A stretch of DNA of 49,407 nucleotides from Chryseobacterium pennae (GCF_003385515.1 NZ_QNVT01000039.1:1-49407), one strand, 5' to 3'; shown: positions 32,963-41,967, counted from the first letter of the stretch. The notes: generated by a model from the sequence alone, not told the origin. Program-made: numbers and translations.

Positions 32963-33997
32963 CTATACCAGGTAGAAATCATTCAGTTTTTCTTCACAAA
33001 GCGTTTTTACCACTTCTATCCATCGGTCTTCATCATTCAGGCACGGAATATAGTGGAAATTTTCACCACCGCCATGCATGAATTGTTCTTTTCCTTCTTC
33101 AGAAATCTCTTCCAGAGTTTCAAGACAGTCTGAAACAAACGCAGGACAAACCACAGCAAGGTTTTTAACACCCTTTTTAGGAATTGTTTCCAGTGTTTTA
33201 TCTGTATAAGGCTCAATCCATTTGTCTTTTCCTAATCTTGACTGGAAAGAAACAATGGTTTTTTCCTTTGGAAGTCCCATCTTAGCAATCACAGCCTCAG
33301 TGGTTTTATAGCATTGGTGTCTGTAGCAATAAGCATTGTGGGTGTCTACCTGGCTGTTGATACAGTTGGCATCATCTATTTTACAGGTATTGGAGGGATC
33401 CGTTTTGTATAGATGTCTTTCCGGAACCCCATGATAAGAAAACTGAAGGGCATCAAAATTCTCAGGAAGTTTTTCCTTGATACTTTCAGCCAGACAGTTG
33501 ATGTAAATATCCCTGTTATAAAAAGGTTGAATATAATTGATTTTTACCTCTGGAAATTTCTTCTTTCTTACCTCTTCTGCTTTTTCAATAACAGTTTCCG
33601 TAGTACTCATTGCATATTGCGGATATAGAGGGAAAAGAACAATTTCAGAAATACCTTGATCCACAAGTTTCTGAATTCCGGTTTCAATACTGGGTTCTGC
33701 ATATCTCATCCCGATTTCCACCGGAACATCTACCAGCTTTTGAAGTTTTTTCTGAATCTTTTCAGTAATAACAATTAAAGGAGAACCTTCATCCGTCCAT
33801 ACTGTTTTATAGGCTTCAGCAGATTGGGCTGGTCTTGTTTTCAGGATAATACCCTGCACAAGAAGAGCACGAAAGATCCAACGGTAATCGATTACTCTTT
33901 CATCCATCAAAAATTCATCAAGATATTCCTTTACATCATTTACAGCCGTAGATCTGGGCGATCCGAGGTTAACCAGTAAAATTCCTTTTTTATTCAA
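32963..33997 (-). CDS. hemH: Ferrochelatase
   Basis: HemH inserts ferrous iron into protoporphyrin IX. The 344-residue protein begins with KKGILLVNLGSPRSTAVNDVKEYL and contains the signature FSYHGVPERHLYKTDP with the metal-site histidine (about residues 187-202), the NAYCYRHQCYKTTEA segment, the VSFQSRLGKDKWIEPYT block and the VVCPAFVSDCLETLEEI block with catalytic glutamate. It starts 5 bp after the flavin reductase gene, so the nfu-type gene, the reductase and hemH form an iron-handling operon. Confidence 0.95.
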   Translation of the reverse strand: MNKKGILLVNLGSPRSTAVNDVKEYLDEFLMDERVIDYRWIFRALLVQGIILKTRPAQSAEAYKTVWTDEGSPLIVITEKIQKKLQKLVDVPVEIGMRYAEPSIETGIQKLVDQGISEIVLFPLYPQYAMSTTETVIEKAEEVRKKKFPEVKINYIQPFYNRDIYINCLAESIKEKLPENFDALQFSYHGVPERHLYKTDPSNTCKIDDANCINSQVDTHNAYCYRHQCYKTTEAVIAKMGLPKEKTIVSFQSRLGKDKWIEPYTDKTLETIPKKGVKNLAVVCPAFVSDCLETLEEISEEGKEQFMHGGGENFHYIPCLNDEDRWIEVVKTLCEEKLNDFYLV

Positions 33998-34002
33998 TTT
34001 GT

Positions 34003-34539
34003 TTATTTTAATGATGATACAGACTTTTCAAAATCCGTTACCAATTCTAATACTTTAGCAAAGATATTGTTTTCAACTGAGCCATCAGGCTCCAGTTTAC
34101 CCTTTATTCCTTTTATTAAAAGCTGATGTTTATCATCAGTTTTCGCTCCCAATGTGTTTAAAAGCAACAACAATTCTTCATGACCTTTCTCTCCACTGGC
34201 AGAACCCGTAACAAATGCAACAGGTTTGTCAGAAAAAACATTCGTGGAAACACACCATTCTAATACATTTTTTAATCTGCTCGGAATACTGAAAATATAT
34301 TCCGGGGTAGAAATAATAACCCCTGCAGAATGATCAATATATTCTCTGATCTTTACAATTTCCTCAGGAGTGTCAACATCAGTTAATGCCGTGTCAAAAT
34401 GAGGAAGAACAGAAAGATCATCATACATCTGAAAATGGATGTCGGGAAGCTTTTCCATTATCTGTTCCATCAGTTTCTGATTACTGGAACTCTTTGTTGC
34501 ACTTCCAATAATGATCAGAATTTTTTTAGAAGCGGTCAT
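34003..34539 (-). CDS. NAD(P)H-dependent FMN reductase family protein
   Basis: The 178-residue protein has a flavodoxin-like fold of the NADPH-dependent FMN reductase family: the N-terminal IIIGSATKSSSNQKLMEQI segment binds flavin phosphate, HSAGVIISTPEYIFSIPSRLKNVLEWC (about 88-115) is the typical second block, and VAFVTGSASGEKGHEELL the third. It lies 9 bp after the Nfu-type gene and 5 bp before hemH. It could reduce ferric iron through free flavin for the two iron-using partners, but this is inference from context. Confidence 0.85.
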   Translation of the reverse strand: MTASKKILIIIGSATKSSSNQKLMEQIMEKLPDIHFQMYDDLSVLPHFDTALTDVDTPEEIVKIREYIDHSAGVIISTPEYIFSIPSRLKNVLEWCVSTNVFSDKPVAFVTGSASGEKGHEELLLLLNTLGAKTDDKHQLLIKGIKGKLEPDGSVENNIFAKVLELVTDFEKSVSSLK

Positions 34540-34548
34540 AATGATGAA

Positions 34549-35427
34549 TTATCCGTTTACAGCTTCCACTCTTTCTACAAGATCCGGAACGAATTGTTTT
34601 AAAATATTTTCAATTCCATTCTTCAAGGTAGCCGTAGAGCTTGGGCATCCTGAACAAGCTCCCTGTAAAAGCATTTTAGCTGTTTTGGTAGATTGATCAT
34701 ATTCCATTAAAGAAATTTTACCACCATCATTCTCTACAGCCGGAGCTACATATTCATTTAAAATATCAGAAATTTTCTGCTCATCATCTGTATAATCTCT
34801 GTTGATGATTTTTTCTACCGGGTTTTCATGCTTCTGAGGTTCAATATTTGAAATTTCACCACCATTCTGAAGGTAATCAGCAATAAGAGCACGTACAGTG
34901 ATCATTACCTCATGCCATTCCACAGAGTTATCTCTGGTAACTGCTACAAAGTTATCAGAAATAAAAACCTCTTTAGCAAAATCAAATTCCTTAAAGATGG
35001 CAGCGGCCAAAGGAACTTCAGATGCTGCTTCTCTTGATTTTATCTCTATAAAACCTTCCATAAGCAATTTGTTGGAAACAAATTTCATTACATTCGGGTT
35101 AGGGGTCATCTCAGAATAGATCTGATACATTTCTTTTTTCTTCTGAAGATAAATTCTCGGATTGGCCAGTAATTCATCTTCAATCACATTTTTCAGACTT
35201 TCAGCTACATGTTCCCATTCAATCGTATCCTGTTTTGCTACTGCTACAAAATTAGCGGTGATAAAAACTCTTTCCACAAAAGGATAATTGAAAAGCTCCT
35301 GTGCTAAAGGGATTTCTGAAACATCTGAATTTCTGTCTAACTCCAAAGACCCTGGAATCAAGTTGTAATCTGCAACAAATTTCATCACTTTTGGGTTTTC
35401 AGTTGGTTCTATAAGTACGGTACGCAT
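34549..35427 (-). CDS. NifU/Nfu-type Fe-S scaffold with duplicated N domain
   Basis: This 292-residue protein carries two copies of the Nfu N-terminal domain: residues about 1-90 (IEPTENPKVMKFVADYNLIPGS...IEWEHV) and about 100-190 (SEMTPNPNVMKFVSNKLLMEGF...VEWHEV), followed by a C-terminal NifU domain with the cluster-binding CSGC pair in LQGACSGCPSSTATLKNGIE (about 260-275). The usual Nfu has one N domain. The ATG at 35427 is used instead of the TTG at 35451, which lies in the promoter. It is the first gene of the operon with the flavin reductase and hemH. Confidence 0.9.
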   Translation of the reverse strand: MRTVLIEPTENPKVMKFVADYNLIPGSLELDRNSDVSEIPLAQELFNYPFVERVFITANFVAVAKQDTIEWEHVAESLKNVIEDELLANPRIYLQKKKEMYQIYSEMTPNPNVMKFVSNKLLMEGFIEIKSREAASEVPLAAAIFKEFDFAKEVFISDNFVAVTRDNSVEWHEVMITVRALIADYLQNGGEISNIEPQKHENPVEKIINRDYTDDEQKISDILNEYVAPAVENDGGKISLMEYDQSTKTAKMLLQGACSGCPSSTATLKNGIENILKQFVPDLVERVEAVNG

Positions 35428-35448
35428 TTTTTCGTTAAATTTGAGATA

Positions 35449-35456
35449 CAAAAATA
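35449..35456 (-). promoter_or_regulatory. -7 promoter element of the nfu-hemH operon
   Basis: On the minus strand TATTTTTG fits TAnnTTTG, 21 bp before the ATG at 35427. No TTG is seen at the right distance upstream. Confidence 0.45.
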
Positions 35457-35460
35457 CGCA

Positions 35461-35528
35461 TTAGAAGTTAGAAGCTGTAAACTGGAAGTTAGATTTTTGC
35501 TATCACTGTAATTTAGAAGTTAGATGCT
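35461..35528. repeat. Intergenic GAAGTTAGA repeats
   Basis: Three copies of GAAGTTAGA stand in a 68-bp part of the spacer (TTAGAAGTTAGAAGC, TGGAAGTTAGATTTT, TTTAGAAGTTAGATGC). The same word occurs in the nadA-gmk spacer (9972-10051). Confidence 0.45.
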
Positions 35529-35593
35529 GAAAATAAATAGATAGGAAATACTGACTTTCAATAGGCTTATTTTCAAATTTTCAAATTAAAACT

Positions 35594-36130
35594 ATGGCAC
35601 TTGTAAAAGAACTTTTAGGGAAAATACCACAGATCGGAGAGAATACGTTTTTAGCTGAAACAGCTACCATTATTGGCGATGTTACCATGGGGAAAGACTG
35701 CAGTGTTTGGTATAATGCAGTGATCAGAGGTGATGTCCATTATATCAAAATGGGAGATAAGGTAAATGTTCAGGACAATGCAATGCTGCACTGTACCTAT
35801 CAGAAACATCCACTGAATATTGGAAATAATGTTTCCATTGGACATAATGCTATTGTTCACGGATGTACAATTAAAGATAATGTACTGATCGGAATGGGAG
35901 CTATTGTGATGGATGCCTGCCTCGTTGAGGAGAATTCAATTGTAGGAGCAGGTTCTGTAGTTACTCAGGGAACCCATATTAAATCCGGAGAAGTCTGGGG
36001 TGGGGTTCCTGCCAAAAAGATCAAGGACATCAACGCTCAGCTATTGGAAGGTGAGGTGAACAGAATTGCAGATAACTATGTGAAATATTCATCATGGTAT
36101 AAGGAGAATGTGAAAGATTACGAATTGTAG
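35594..36130 (+). CDS. Gamma-carbonic anhydrase-like hexapeptide protein
   Basis: This 178-residue cytoplasmic protein is built of left-handed beta-helix hexapeptide repeats. It has the landmarks of the gamma-carbonic anhydrase / PaaY / YrdA group: SVWYNAVIRGDVHYIKMGDKVNVQDNAMLHCTYQ (about 38-71), then SIGHNAIVHGCTIKDNVLIGMGA (about 84-106) and GAGSVVTQGTHIKSGEVWGGVPAKKI. Three histidines (one in MLHC, two in GHNAIVHG) are where the zinc ligands sit in the family. Whether it has anhydrase activity cannot be told from sequence. It is transcribed alone, away from the nfu operon. Confidence 0.88.
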   Translation: MALVKELLGKIPQIGENTFLAETATIIGDVTMGKDCSVWYNAVIRGDVHYIKMGDKVNVQDNAMLHCTYQKHPLNIGNNVSIGHNAIVHGCTIKDNVLIGMGAIVMDACLVEENSIVGAGSVVTQGTHIKSGEVWGGVPAKKIKDINAQLLEGEVNRIADNYVKYSSWYKENVKDYEL

Positions 36131-36160
36131 AATTCGGGATTTCAATTAACATATAAACAA

Positions 36161-36188
36161 CAAAAGCTCTGTCTTCCGACGGAGCTTT
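36161..36188. terminator. Hairpin between convergent genes
   Basis: AAAGCTCTGTC (36163-36173) pairs with GACGGAGCTTT (36178-36188) with one U-G pair and a TTCC loop. T runs are poor on the right; the reverse strand has TTTTGTTGTTT. Probably a terminator for one or both genes. Confidence 0.5.
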
Positions 36189-36237
36189 GTATATCAAGCC
36201 TTTGTAGTGATTTGATATAGAACCTTTGCTTTATTTT

Positions 36238-36690
36238 TTATTGTGGATCAGGTGTAATCAATCTTGCCTCTCCCTTGATGCATTTAACCGAGGTTGGGGG
36301 CATAATCATTATACAATCAGATGTAATATTATATTTTTCGTTAAAAATCCTTGCCTTATCCGTATACTCATTGATTCTTGGCAAAATTGAAGTTTCAATT
36401 TTTTTAGGATAAGCGATATATTGCTGAGGCCCACCGCAGGATTTTACGCCCATGGGAGCAAACGTCCAGTCGCTGGCATTTGTACAATTTTCCCCTTTGG
36501 CTTCAGCTTCAATAGAAGCTTTTAATCTATCTATCTGTGCCTGATCATACTTTTGGCTTTCTTCATCTACTGGCCGATTGGCAATATCTATAGGAAGATT
36601 GGTATCAAGGTTTTTTGTCGTATTACAGCAAACTAAAGTTAGTATAGTACATAATACTATTACAGGAATAGGAAGGAAATTTTTTTTCAC
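36238..36690 (-). CDS. Small putative lipoprotein, unknown function
   Basis: This 150-residue protein has a lipoprotein signal (VIVLCTILTLVCCNTTKN, lipidated at Cys21 or Cys22). It is hydrophilic after that, with four further cysteines (in GENCTNASD, VKSCGGPQQYIAYP, TSDCIMIMP, SVKCIKGEA) that could form two disulfides. I do not recognise the family. It is divergent from the helicase gene and 46 bp separate it from the latter's promoter element. Confidence 0.6.
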   Translation of the reverse strand: MKKNFLPIPVIVLCTILTLVCCNTTKNLDTNLPIDIANRPVDEESQKYDQAQIDRLKASIEAEAKGENCTNASDWTFAPMGVKSCGGPQQYIAYPKKIETSILPRINEYTDKARIFNEKYNITSDCIMIMPPTSVKCIKGEARLITPDPQ

Positions 36691-36758
36691 AATAGACTTT
36701 TTTCTTTTTAAGAATTTTCAAAACTTATGCCAAGGTAAGAAAATCAAATTCATTTCCG

Positions 36759-36766
36759 TATTTTTG
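36759..36766 (+). promoter_or_regulatory. -7 promoter element of the helicase gene
   Basis: TATTTTTG fits TAnnTTTG and lies only 6 bp before the ATG at 36773, so the transcript would be leaderless or nearly so. No -33 TTG is evident. Confidence 0.4.
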
Positions 36767-36772
36767 ACAACG

Positions 36773-38899
36773 ATGAACAATCATTTTTTTGACTTAATAG
36801 AGTACACGAACAGAAGTGTTTTTCTGACCGGAAAAGCAGGAACAGGAAAAACAACATTTCTTAACGATTTAGTAAGACGAACAAAGAAAAAGCATATTGT
36901 AATTGCGCCTACGGGAATTGCTGCAATTAATGCGGGTGGGGTAACCATCCACTCCATGTTTGGATTACCCCTGAGAACTTTTCTGCCTACGACAGAAAGG
37001 ATAGATACCAGTTTGGCTAATAATATAGCTGATCTGATGCCCCATTTCAAATACCGAAAAGATAAGCTGAAGCTTTTAAGAGAGGTTGAGATCATTATTA
37101 TTGATGAGGTTTCCATGCTAAGGGCAGATGTGCTGGATATGATGGATTTTTCTTTACGATTTATCAGAAGAAATAATCAACGGTTTGGTGGGGTACAGAT
37201 GCTGTTTATAGGGGATTTGTTTCAGCTTCCGCCGGTGGTGAGAGATGAACATATTCTGAAAATGTATTATGATTCCCCATTCTTTTTTGACAGTCATGCT
37301 ATTAAAGATATTCCGATTGTTACCATTGAACTTACAAAAGTTTACAGACAGTCTGATCAGGGATTTCTGGACATACTGAATGCTATCCGTGATGGTGATG
37401 TAGCCAATATAGATTTTAATCAGCTTAATCAGAGATATGATCCGGATTTTGATATGGGTAAGGAATCTTACGTTTATCTGTGTTCTCATAATAAAATGGC
37501 TGACGAGATCAATCAGGAGAAGCTGAAAGAAATAAAAGTTGACGCCAAAACTTATGAAGCAAAGCTGGTGGGGGATTTCAAGGAAAATCAATTTCCCAAT
37601 GAACAGTTTTTGGAACTGAAAATAGGCGCTCAGATCATGTTTATCAGAAATGATATTTCCGGAGAAAAGAAATACTTCAATGGAAAACTTGGTGAGATCA
37701 TCGGGTTGGATGAAGATGAAATTCGGGTTGTGCTGGATGAAAGTGAAAGAGAAATCACGGTAAAAAAAGAAACCTGGGAACAGAAAAAATATTTCTTGGA
37801 TACTGATAAAACGATCAAGGAAGAAGTCTTGGGAAGTTTTGAGCAGTTTCCGATCAAATTAGCATGGGCCGTTACCATTCATAAAAGCCAGGGGCTTACG
37901 TTCGATAAAGTGATCATTGACGCCGGAAAAAGTTTTACAGCAGGTCAGGTTTATGTAGCCTTATCACGTTGCAGAACACTGGAGGGAATTGTTTTGAAAT
38001 CAAAAATTACTCCTGAAGTTATTTTTAAAGATAACAGAATTCTGCAATTTCACAGCAATACAGTTGCTAACGATCATATAGATGCTATTTTGAATCAGGA
38101 AAAGTACGATTACAGTATCAGAAAAGTTCTTCGTACGATTGATTGTCAGTGGTTTTTAAATGAAGTAGAGGAGTGGAATAAGCTTTCTTCCGTTACTAAA
38201 AATATAGATCGTGTTAAAGCTAATCAGCTGTATCTTCAGTTGAAACACGAAGCAACTAATCTTGGGAAAATCTTTGAAAAACTGGAGCGTGTTATCTTTC
38301 AAAAGGTGAATAATTTCATTGAAAAGAAAGAAGAATGGACTGAAATTGAAAGTAAGTCAAAAGGAGCCGTTAATTTCTTCTTTACTGAATCCAGAAATAA
38401 AATTTTCGATCCATTAAAAGAATTTTATGCAGAAATCAAGGGTGCGAAAGGATTGAAGCAATACAATGAAGAAGTGAAAAGCTGGCTTGAAGATATTGAA
38501 GAATATCTGAACAGTTTAAAAGATATTCATCTTCTTGAAACAAGACTTCTGGATGAAAAGAATGATAAGGAAGTCAGCATGAAAATCGCTAAAGTTCCTT
38601 CACAGGTTTTAACTTTCCAACTTTTTGAACAGGGAAAGACCATTGGAGAAATTGCATTGGAAAGAGGACTGGTAAAAGAAACGGTTATCGGTCATCTTGC
38701 TAAGTTTGCTGAGCAGGGATTGCTGGATATTTCAAGAGTCATTACTTCAGATAAAATTAAGGCTTTTGAAGATGAATTTTATAAAAATCCACATGAGACT
38801 TTAACAGAATGGAAGAATGCCTTACCAAGTCATTTTGAATTTAATGAGATCAGGATCCTGATTAATCATTACAACTATAAAAAAGAAAAGAATTCCTAG
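36773..38899 (+). CDS. PIF1-like helicase with C-terminal HTH domain
   Basis: This 708-residue ATPase has the Walker A motif FLTGKAGTGKTTFL (about residues 17-30), an APTGIAAINAGGVTIHSMF block (motif Ia of PIF1/RecD-type helicases), Walker B IIIDEVSMLRADVLDMMD near 104, GGVQMLFIGDLFQLPPV (motif III) and the late AVTIHKSQGLTFDKVIID...GQVYVALSRCR motifs (V and VI, about 365-405). The last 150 residues include a winged-helix HTH_40-like unit (LFEQGKTIGEIALERGLVKETVIGHLAKFAEQG). The frame is open upstream of 36773 but that sequence overlaps the divergent gene. It is likely a 5'-3' DNA helicase for replication or repair. Confidence 0.88.
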   Translation: MNNHFFDLIEYTNRSVFLTGKAGTGKTTFLNDLVRRTKKKHIVIAPTGIAAINAGGVTIHSMFGLPLRTFLPTTERIDTSLANNIADLMPHFKYRKDKLKLLREVEIIIIDEVSMLRADVLDMMDFSLRFIRRNNQRFGGVQMLFIGDLFQLPPVVRDEHILKMYYDSPFFFDSHAIKDIPIVTIELTKVYRQSDQGFLDILNAIRDGDVANIDFNQLNQRYDPDFDMGKESYVYLCSHNKMADEINQEKLKEIKVDAKTYEAKLVGDFKENQFPNEQFLELKIGAQIMFIRNDISGEKKYFNGKLGEIIGLDEDEIRVVLDESEREITVKKETWEQKKYFLDTDKTIKEEVLGSFEQFPIKLAWAVTIHKSQGLTFDKVIIDAGKSFTAGQVYVALSRCRTLEGIVLKSKITPEVIFKDNRILQFHSNTVANDHIDAILNQEKYDYSIRKVLRTIDCQWFLNEVEEWNKLSSVTKNIDRVKANQLYLQLKHEATNLGKIFEKLERVIFQKVNNFIEKKEEWTEIESKSKGAVNFFFTESRNKIFDPLKEFYAEIKGAKGLKQYNEEVKSWLEDIEEYLNSLKDIHLLETRLLDEKNDKEVSMKIAKVPSQVLTFQLFEQGKTIGEIALERGLVKETVIGHLAKFAEQGLLDISRVITSDKIKAFEDEFYKNPHETLTEWKNALPSHFEFNEIRILINHYNYKKEKNS

Positions 38900-38920
38900 G
38901 AATTCTTTTCTTTTTTATGA
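38881..38920. terminator. Perfect 34-bp palindromic terminator over the helicase stop
   Basis: Bases 38881-38914 are a perfect palindrome with CCTAGG at the centre; the helicase stop codon TAG (38897-38899) lies in the middle. A T run follows to the right, and A's on the left give T's on the other strand, so it can serve the convergent astacin gene as well. Confidence 0.75.
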
Positions 38921-38940
38921 TTTATGCAGAGCTTTAAAGT

Positions 38941-39789
38941 TTAAGGGTACATTGCATTAATAGTATTGATATCCCCGGTTGTGAATCCTGTCCTATTGTA
39001 AGTGAAGTTGGTATTATTGGCTCTTTTAATAGTAGGCTGTCCGTTTTTAGAATAAGAATTTGGCCAATACATCATCACAGAATTGATATTGAAAGGTCCT
39101 ATATCTGTTCCGGAAGTATATTTATTGAAATTATAAGCTTGCCCATCCTGAATATTGCCCCATTGAATGCTTACATACTGATCTCTGTCCTGACGGGAAT
39201 GTTCGTGATAAAGTCCTACGGTATGCCCCATTTCATGAATGACCGATCCCACCGAAATGTACTGATCCAGAGAAACAGTCTGCTTACCACCCTGATATCC
39301 GATATGAGCCCATCCATCTGATCCGTTTGAACTTCCGAAGATAAATTCTACATAATTGGATTGGTTGGTACGCAGAACCCAGCGGGTATTTGTCTTGGAA
39401 TTATATTCATTAACTGCAGTGTTGATTTTATTCACATTAATAGATCCCATATTACCTGCAATGGTATAATAAATGGTACGGTTGGGCCATCTGTACAAGC
39501 TGGCACCTCCTTTATTGGCTGTGCTTTCTTCTGTCAGCTGTTGATCGGAAAGAACAATGTCTCCCTGGAAAAAATTCATTCCATTTTTTCTTTCATAGGT
39601 AATTTCCTGACCTCCTAACTGTCCTTTTTTAAGATGGGAAACCTCCAGTGCTGCGGTTTGGGTTTCGCTCGCGATTTCGTCATTATTTTTGCTACAAGAG
39701 GATAATGTGGCAACGATTACAATGCCGATAAGGAAAGTTCTTTTTGTAAATACTTTCTGGAAAAACAAGTCGTTGATTTTTTTGTTCAT
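38941..39789 (-). CDS. Astacin-type (M12A) metallopeptidase lipoprotein
   Basis: The 282-residue protein has a lipoprotein signal ending at Cys32 (IVATLSSC) and an astacin zinc motif HEMGHTVGLYHEHSRQDRD near residue 190 with the three histidine ligands and the following E-x-x-R-x-D signature. The met-turn region is SVMMYWPNSYS (about 240). This group includes flavastacin of Elizabethkingia and myroilysin. It is anchored at an envelope membrane rather than freely secreted, by the sequence. The ATG at 39789 is preferred to the TTG at 39807. It is convergent with the helicase gene. Confidence 0.88.
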   Translation of the reverse strand: MNKKINDLFFQKVFTKRTFLIGIVIVATLSSCSKNNDEIASETQTAALEVSHLKKGQLGGQEITYERKNGMNFFQGDIVLSDQQLTEESTANKGGASLYRWPNRTIYYTIAGNMGSINVNKINTAVNEYNSKTNTRWVLRTNQSNYVEFIFGSSNGSDGWAHIGYQGGKQTVSLDQYISVGSVIHEMGHTVGLYHEHSRQDRDQYVSIQWGNIQDGQAYNFNKYTSGTDIGPFNINSVMMYWPNSYSKNGQPTIKRANNTNFTYNRTGFTTGDINTINAMYP

Positions 39790-39949
39790 GATAAAGATTT
39801 TTTTCAAATTGTTATACTAATATAATGATATTTCTCTTTATTATGAATTAAATATATTGAAATGTTTATATTGGTGATGGGTTTGTAATTTCGTAAGGAG
39901 TGTGATGAGTTTATTTTAGTAGTGTTGATAGTATAAGGATAATTTGTAA

Positions 39950-40681
39950 TTAAAAGTTTTGATAATATTGATAATGAAAATGCTGAGCATAATGAAGGTA
40001 ATAAGAATTTGTTATCAGGTGATCCATTTCATTAACAAGTGCATTCATCTTTTTTATCCGGTCAGTTTTTTCTTGTCCTGCAGTCTCAAAATCAATTTTA
40101 TTTTCTTCTTCAATTATTTGTCTCAAAGATTGTATATAAAGTCTTTTTTGTTTTGAAATATCATAACGATCCTGGCTATTCACTTTTTCCTGATCAAGTG
40201 AAAACAGAAAAATTAAATATTCAGCATATGCAGGAATTCTTTTTTCTTGATGACCAAAATAGGTGCCTCCGTACGCAATATGGCCAAATATTGAATTGAT
40301 ATTAGAAAAAATACGGATAAATGTCCCGCGTTGTTCTTTATATTTTTCAATCCCATTTCTCTGTTTTAAAAAATAGGTATATAATGTATAGTAATAATCC
40401 TGTCCTGCTTCACTTCCGAATTCAGCATTATTACCAAAACAGAAATAAAATTTGTCTGGATTTTCAGGGAAATCATAAAAAAACTCAGGATGCTTATCAA
40501 TTAATTCATTGAAATTCTTTTTACTATACTTGAAATTATCACCTGTTTCTGTAGTAATCCTTACCGTATCTAATTTTGTATAGTATTTTGAATTAGCACT
40601 CCTTTTAGAAGTGTCTGGATTTTTAGGATTACAGCAGATTAAAGATCCTAAAGAAAGCAGAATAAGAAATATTTTTTTCAT
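39950..40681 (-). CDS. Putative lipoprotein of unknown function
   Basis: This 243-residue protein begins with a lipoprotein signal (MKKIFLILLSLGSLICC, lipidation at Cys16 or Cys17) and is hydrophilic and aromatic-rich after that, ending HYAQHFHYQYYQNF. Residues about 150-215 may be helical (EEENKIDFETAGQEKTDRIKKM). I do not recognise a family. The ATG at 40681 is preferred to the TTG at 40699. It is more AT-rich than the core genes and lies alone. Confidence 0.6.
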   Translation of the reverse strand: MKKIFLILLSLGSLICCNPKNPDTSKRSANSKYYTKLDTVRITTETGDNFKYSKKNFNELIDKHPEFFYDFPENPDKFYFCFGNNAEFGSEAGQDYYYTLYTYFLKQRNGIEKYKEQRGTFIRIFSNINSIFGHIAYGGTYFGHQEKRIPAYAEYLIFLFSLDQEKVNSQDRYDISKQKRLYIQSLRQIIEEENKIDFETAGQEKTDRIKKMNALVNEMDHLITNSYYLHYAQHFHYQYYQNF

Positions 40682-40901
40682 AGAACAGTTTATATCCAAA
40701 TGATAACCATAAGTATTTCTAATTCTTCCATGAGTTTATAAGTTATTAATTACTCAAATATACAAAAGGAATTAAGTTGTTCTAAAATTTAATTACATAT
40801 ACAAAATCACATGAGTAAAAATTAAATTCCAATAGTTTTTCCCTGAACTTATCAATAGATCCTATTAATTACAAAAAGTAACTAATGCAGTTCAGATGTT
40901 T

Positions 40902-40909
40902 TAAATTTG
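40902..40909 (+). promoter_or_regulatory. -7 promoter element of the luciferase-like gene
   Basis: TAAATTTG fits TAnnTTTG, 53 bp before the ATG at 40963. The leader between them has an imperfect hairpin (AAAGG...CCTTT, about 40920-40944) that could influence translation. Confidence 0.4.
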
Positions 40910-40962
40910 TATGGTTTAAAAAAGGAGATTCAATATCACCTTTATAAAAATAACATCTCAAT

Positions 40963-41967
40963 ATGAAAAATTTTGAAATTTCTGTTTTGGACCTTGCACC
41001 GGTAAAGCAAGGGAAAAGCATTCATGATACTTTTCAGGACAGTTTGTCCTTAGCCAATCACGCAGAAAGTTTAGGCTATAAAAGATTCTGGCTGGCGGAA
41101 CATCATAATATGGAAAGTATTGCCAGTTCAGCAACCTCTGTTTTAATTGGTTTTATTGCCAATGGAACAAAAACGATCAGAGTAGGATCAGGTGGAATTA
41201 TGCTTCCGAATCACAGTTCGTTAATCATTGCAGAGCAATTTGGAACACTGGAATCACTTTTCCCAGGTAGAATTGATCTTGGATTGGGTAGGGCTCCCGG
41301 AACTGATGGGTTGACCGCTCAGGCACTGGGGAGAAATCCCGCGATCATCAACGAGCAGTTTCCAAGACAGATCCTGGAACTTCAAAGATACTTTTCCAAG
41401 GAAAATGCTGATGCAATGGTGCGTGCTATTCCAGGGGAAGGATTAGATATTCCGCTTTATATTTTAGGATCCAGTACAGACAGTGCATGGCTGGCCGCAG
41501 AACTGGGGCTACCTTATGCTTTTGCTGGACATTTTGCTCCTGAACAGATGGAAATGGCTTTTAAAATTTACAGAGAACATTTTCAGCCTTCAGAATATTC
41601 GGATAAACCTTATATTATTGCCTGTGTCAATGGAGTAGCAGCAGAAACCTCTGAGGAAGCACACAAAATTTCCACGACTTTGTTTCAGGCGTTTATCAAT
41701 ATTGTGAGAAATGACAGAAAGCCTTTTGCTCCGCCGGTAGATGATATGGATGAGATCTGGTCACCTATGGAGAAATCAATGGTTTTACAGAAACTGAGAT
41801 ATACGTTTATCGGAGATCAGGCTGAAATTAAGGAGAAGCTTAAAGACTTCCAGGAAAAATTCAATGTAGATGAACTGATGATCAATTCTCATATTTACGA
41901 TCATCAGAAAAGATTAAGATCTTACGAGATTATCAGAGAAGCCGTGAACTCTTTATCCAAAACGTAA
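40963..41967 (+). CDS. Luciferase-like (LLM class) flavin-dependent oxidoreductase
   Basis: The 334-residue protein belongs to the bacterial luciferase superfamily of FMN- or F420-dependent oxidoreductases. Visible are the N-terminal SVLDLAPVKQGKS block, the GYKRFWLAEHHNMESIASSA segment (about 38-57) and the RVGSGGIMLPNHSSLIIAEQFGTLESLFPGRIDLGLGRAPGTD block (about 77-119), which are diagnostic of the MsnO8-type subgroup. The C-terminal part is complete. It is followed by ribB, 69 bp downstream with its own promoter; the shared link is flavin use. The substrate is unknown. Confidence 0.88.
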   Translation: MKNFEISVLDLAPVKQGKSIHDTFQDSLSLANHAESLGYKRFWLAEHHNMESIASSATSVLIGFIANGTKTIRVGSGGIMLPNHSSLIIAEQFGTLESLFPGRIDLGLGRAPGTDGLTAQALGRNPAIINEQFPRQILELQRYFSKENADAMVRAIPGEGLDIPLYILGSSTDSAWLAAELGLPYAFAGHFAPEQMEMAFKIYREHFQPSEYSDKPYIIACVNGVAAETSEEAHKISTTLFQAFINIVRNDRKPFAPPVDDMDEIWSPMEKSMVLQKLRYTFIGDQAEIKEKLKDFQEKFNVDELMINSHIYDHQKRLRSYEIIREAVNSLSKT

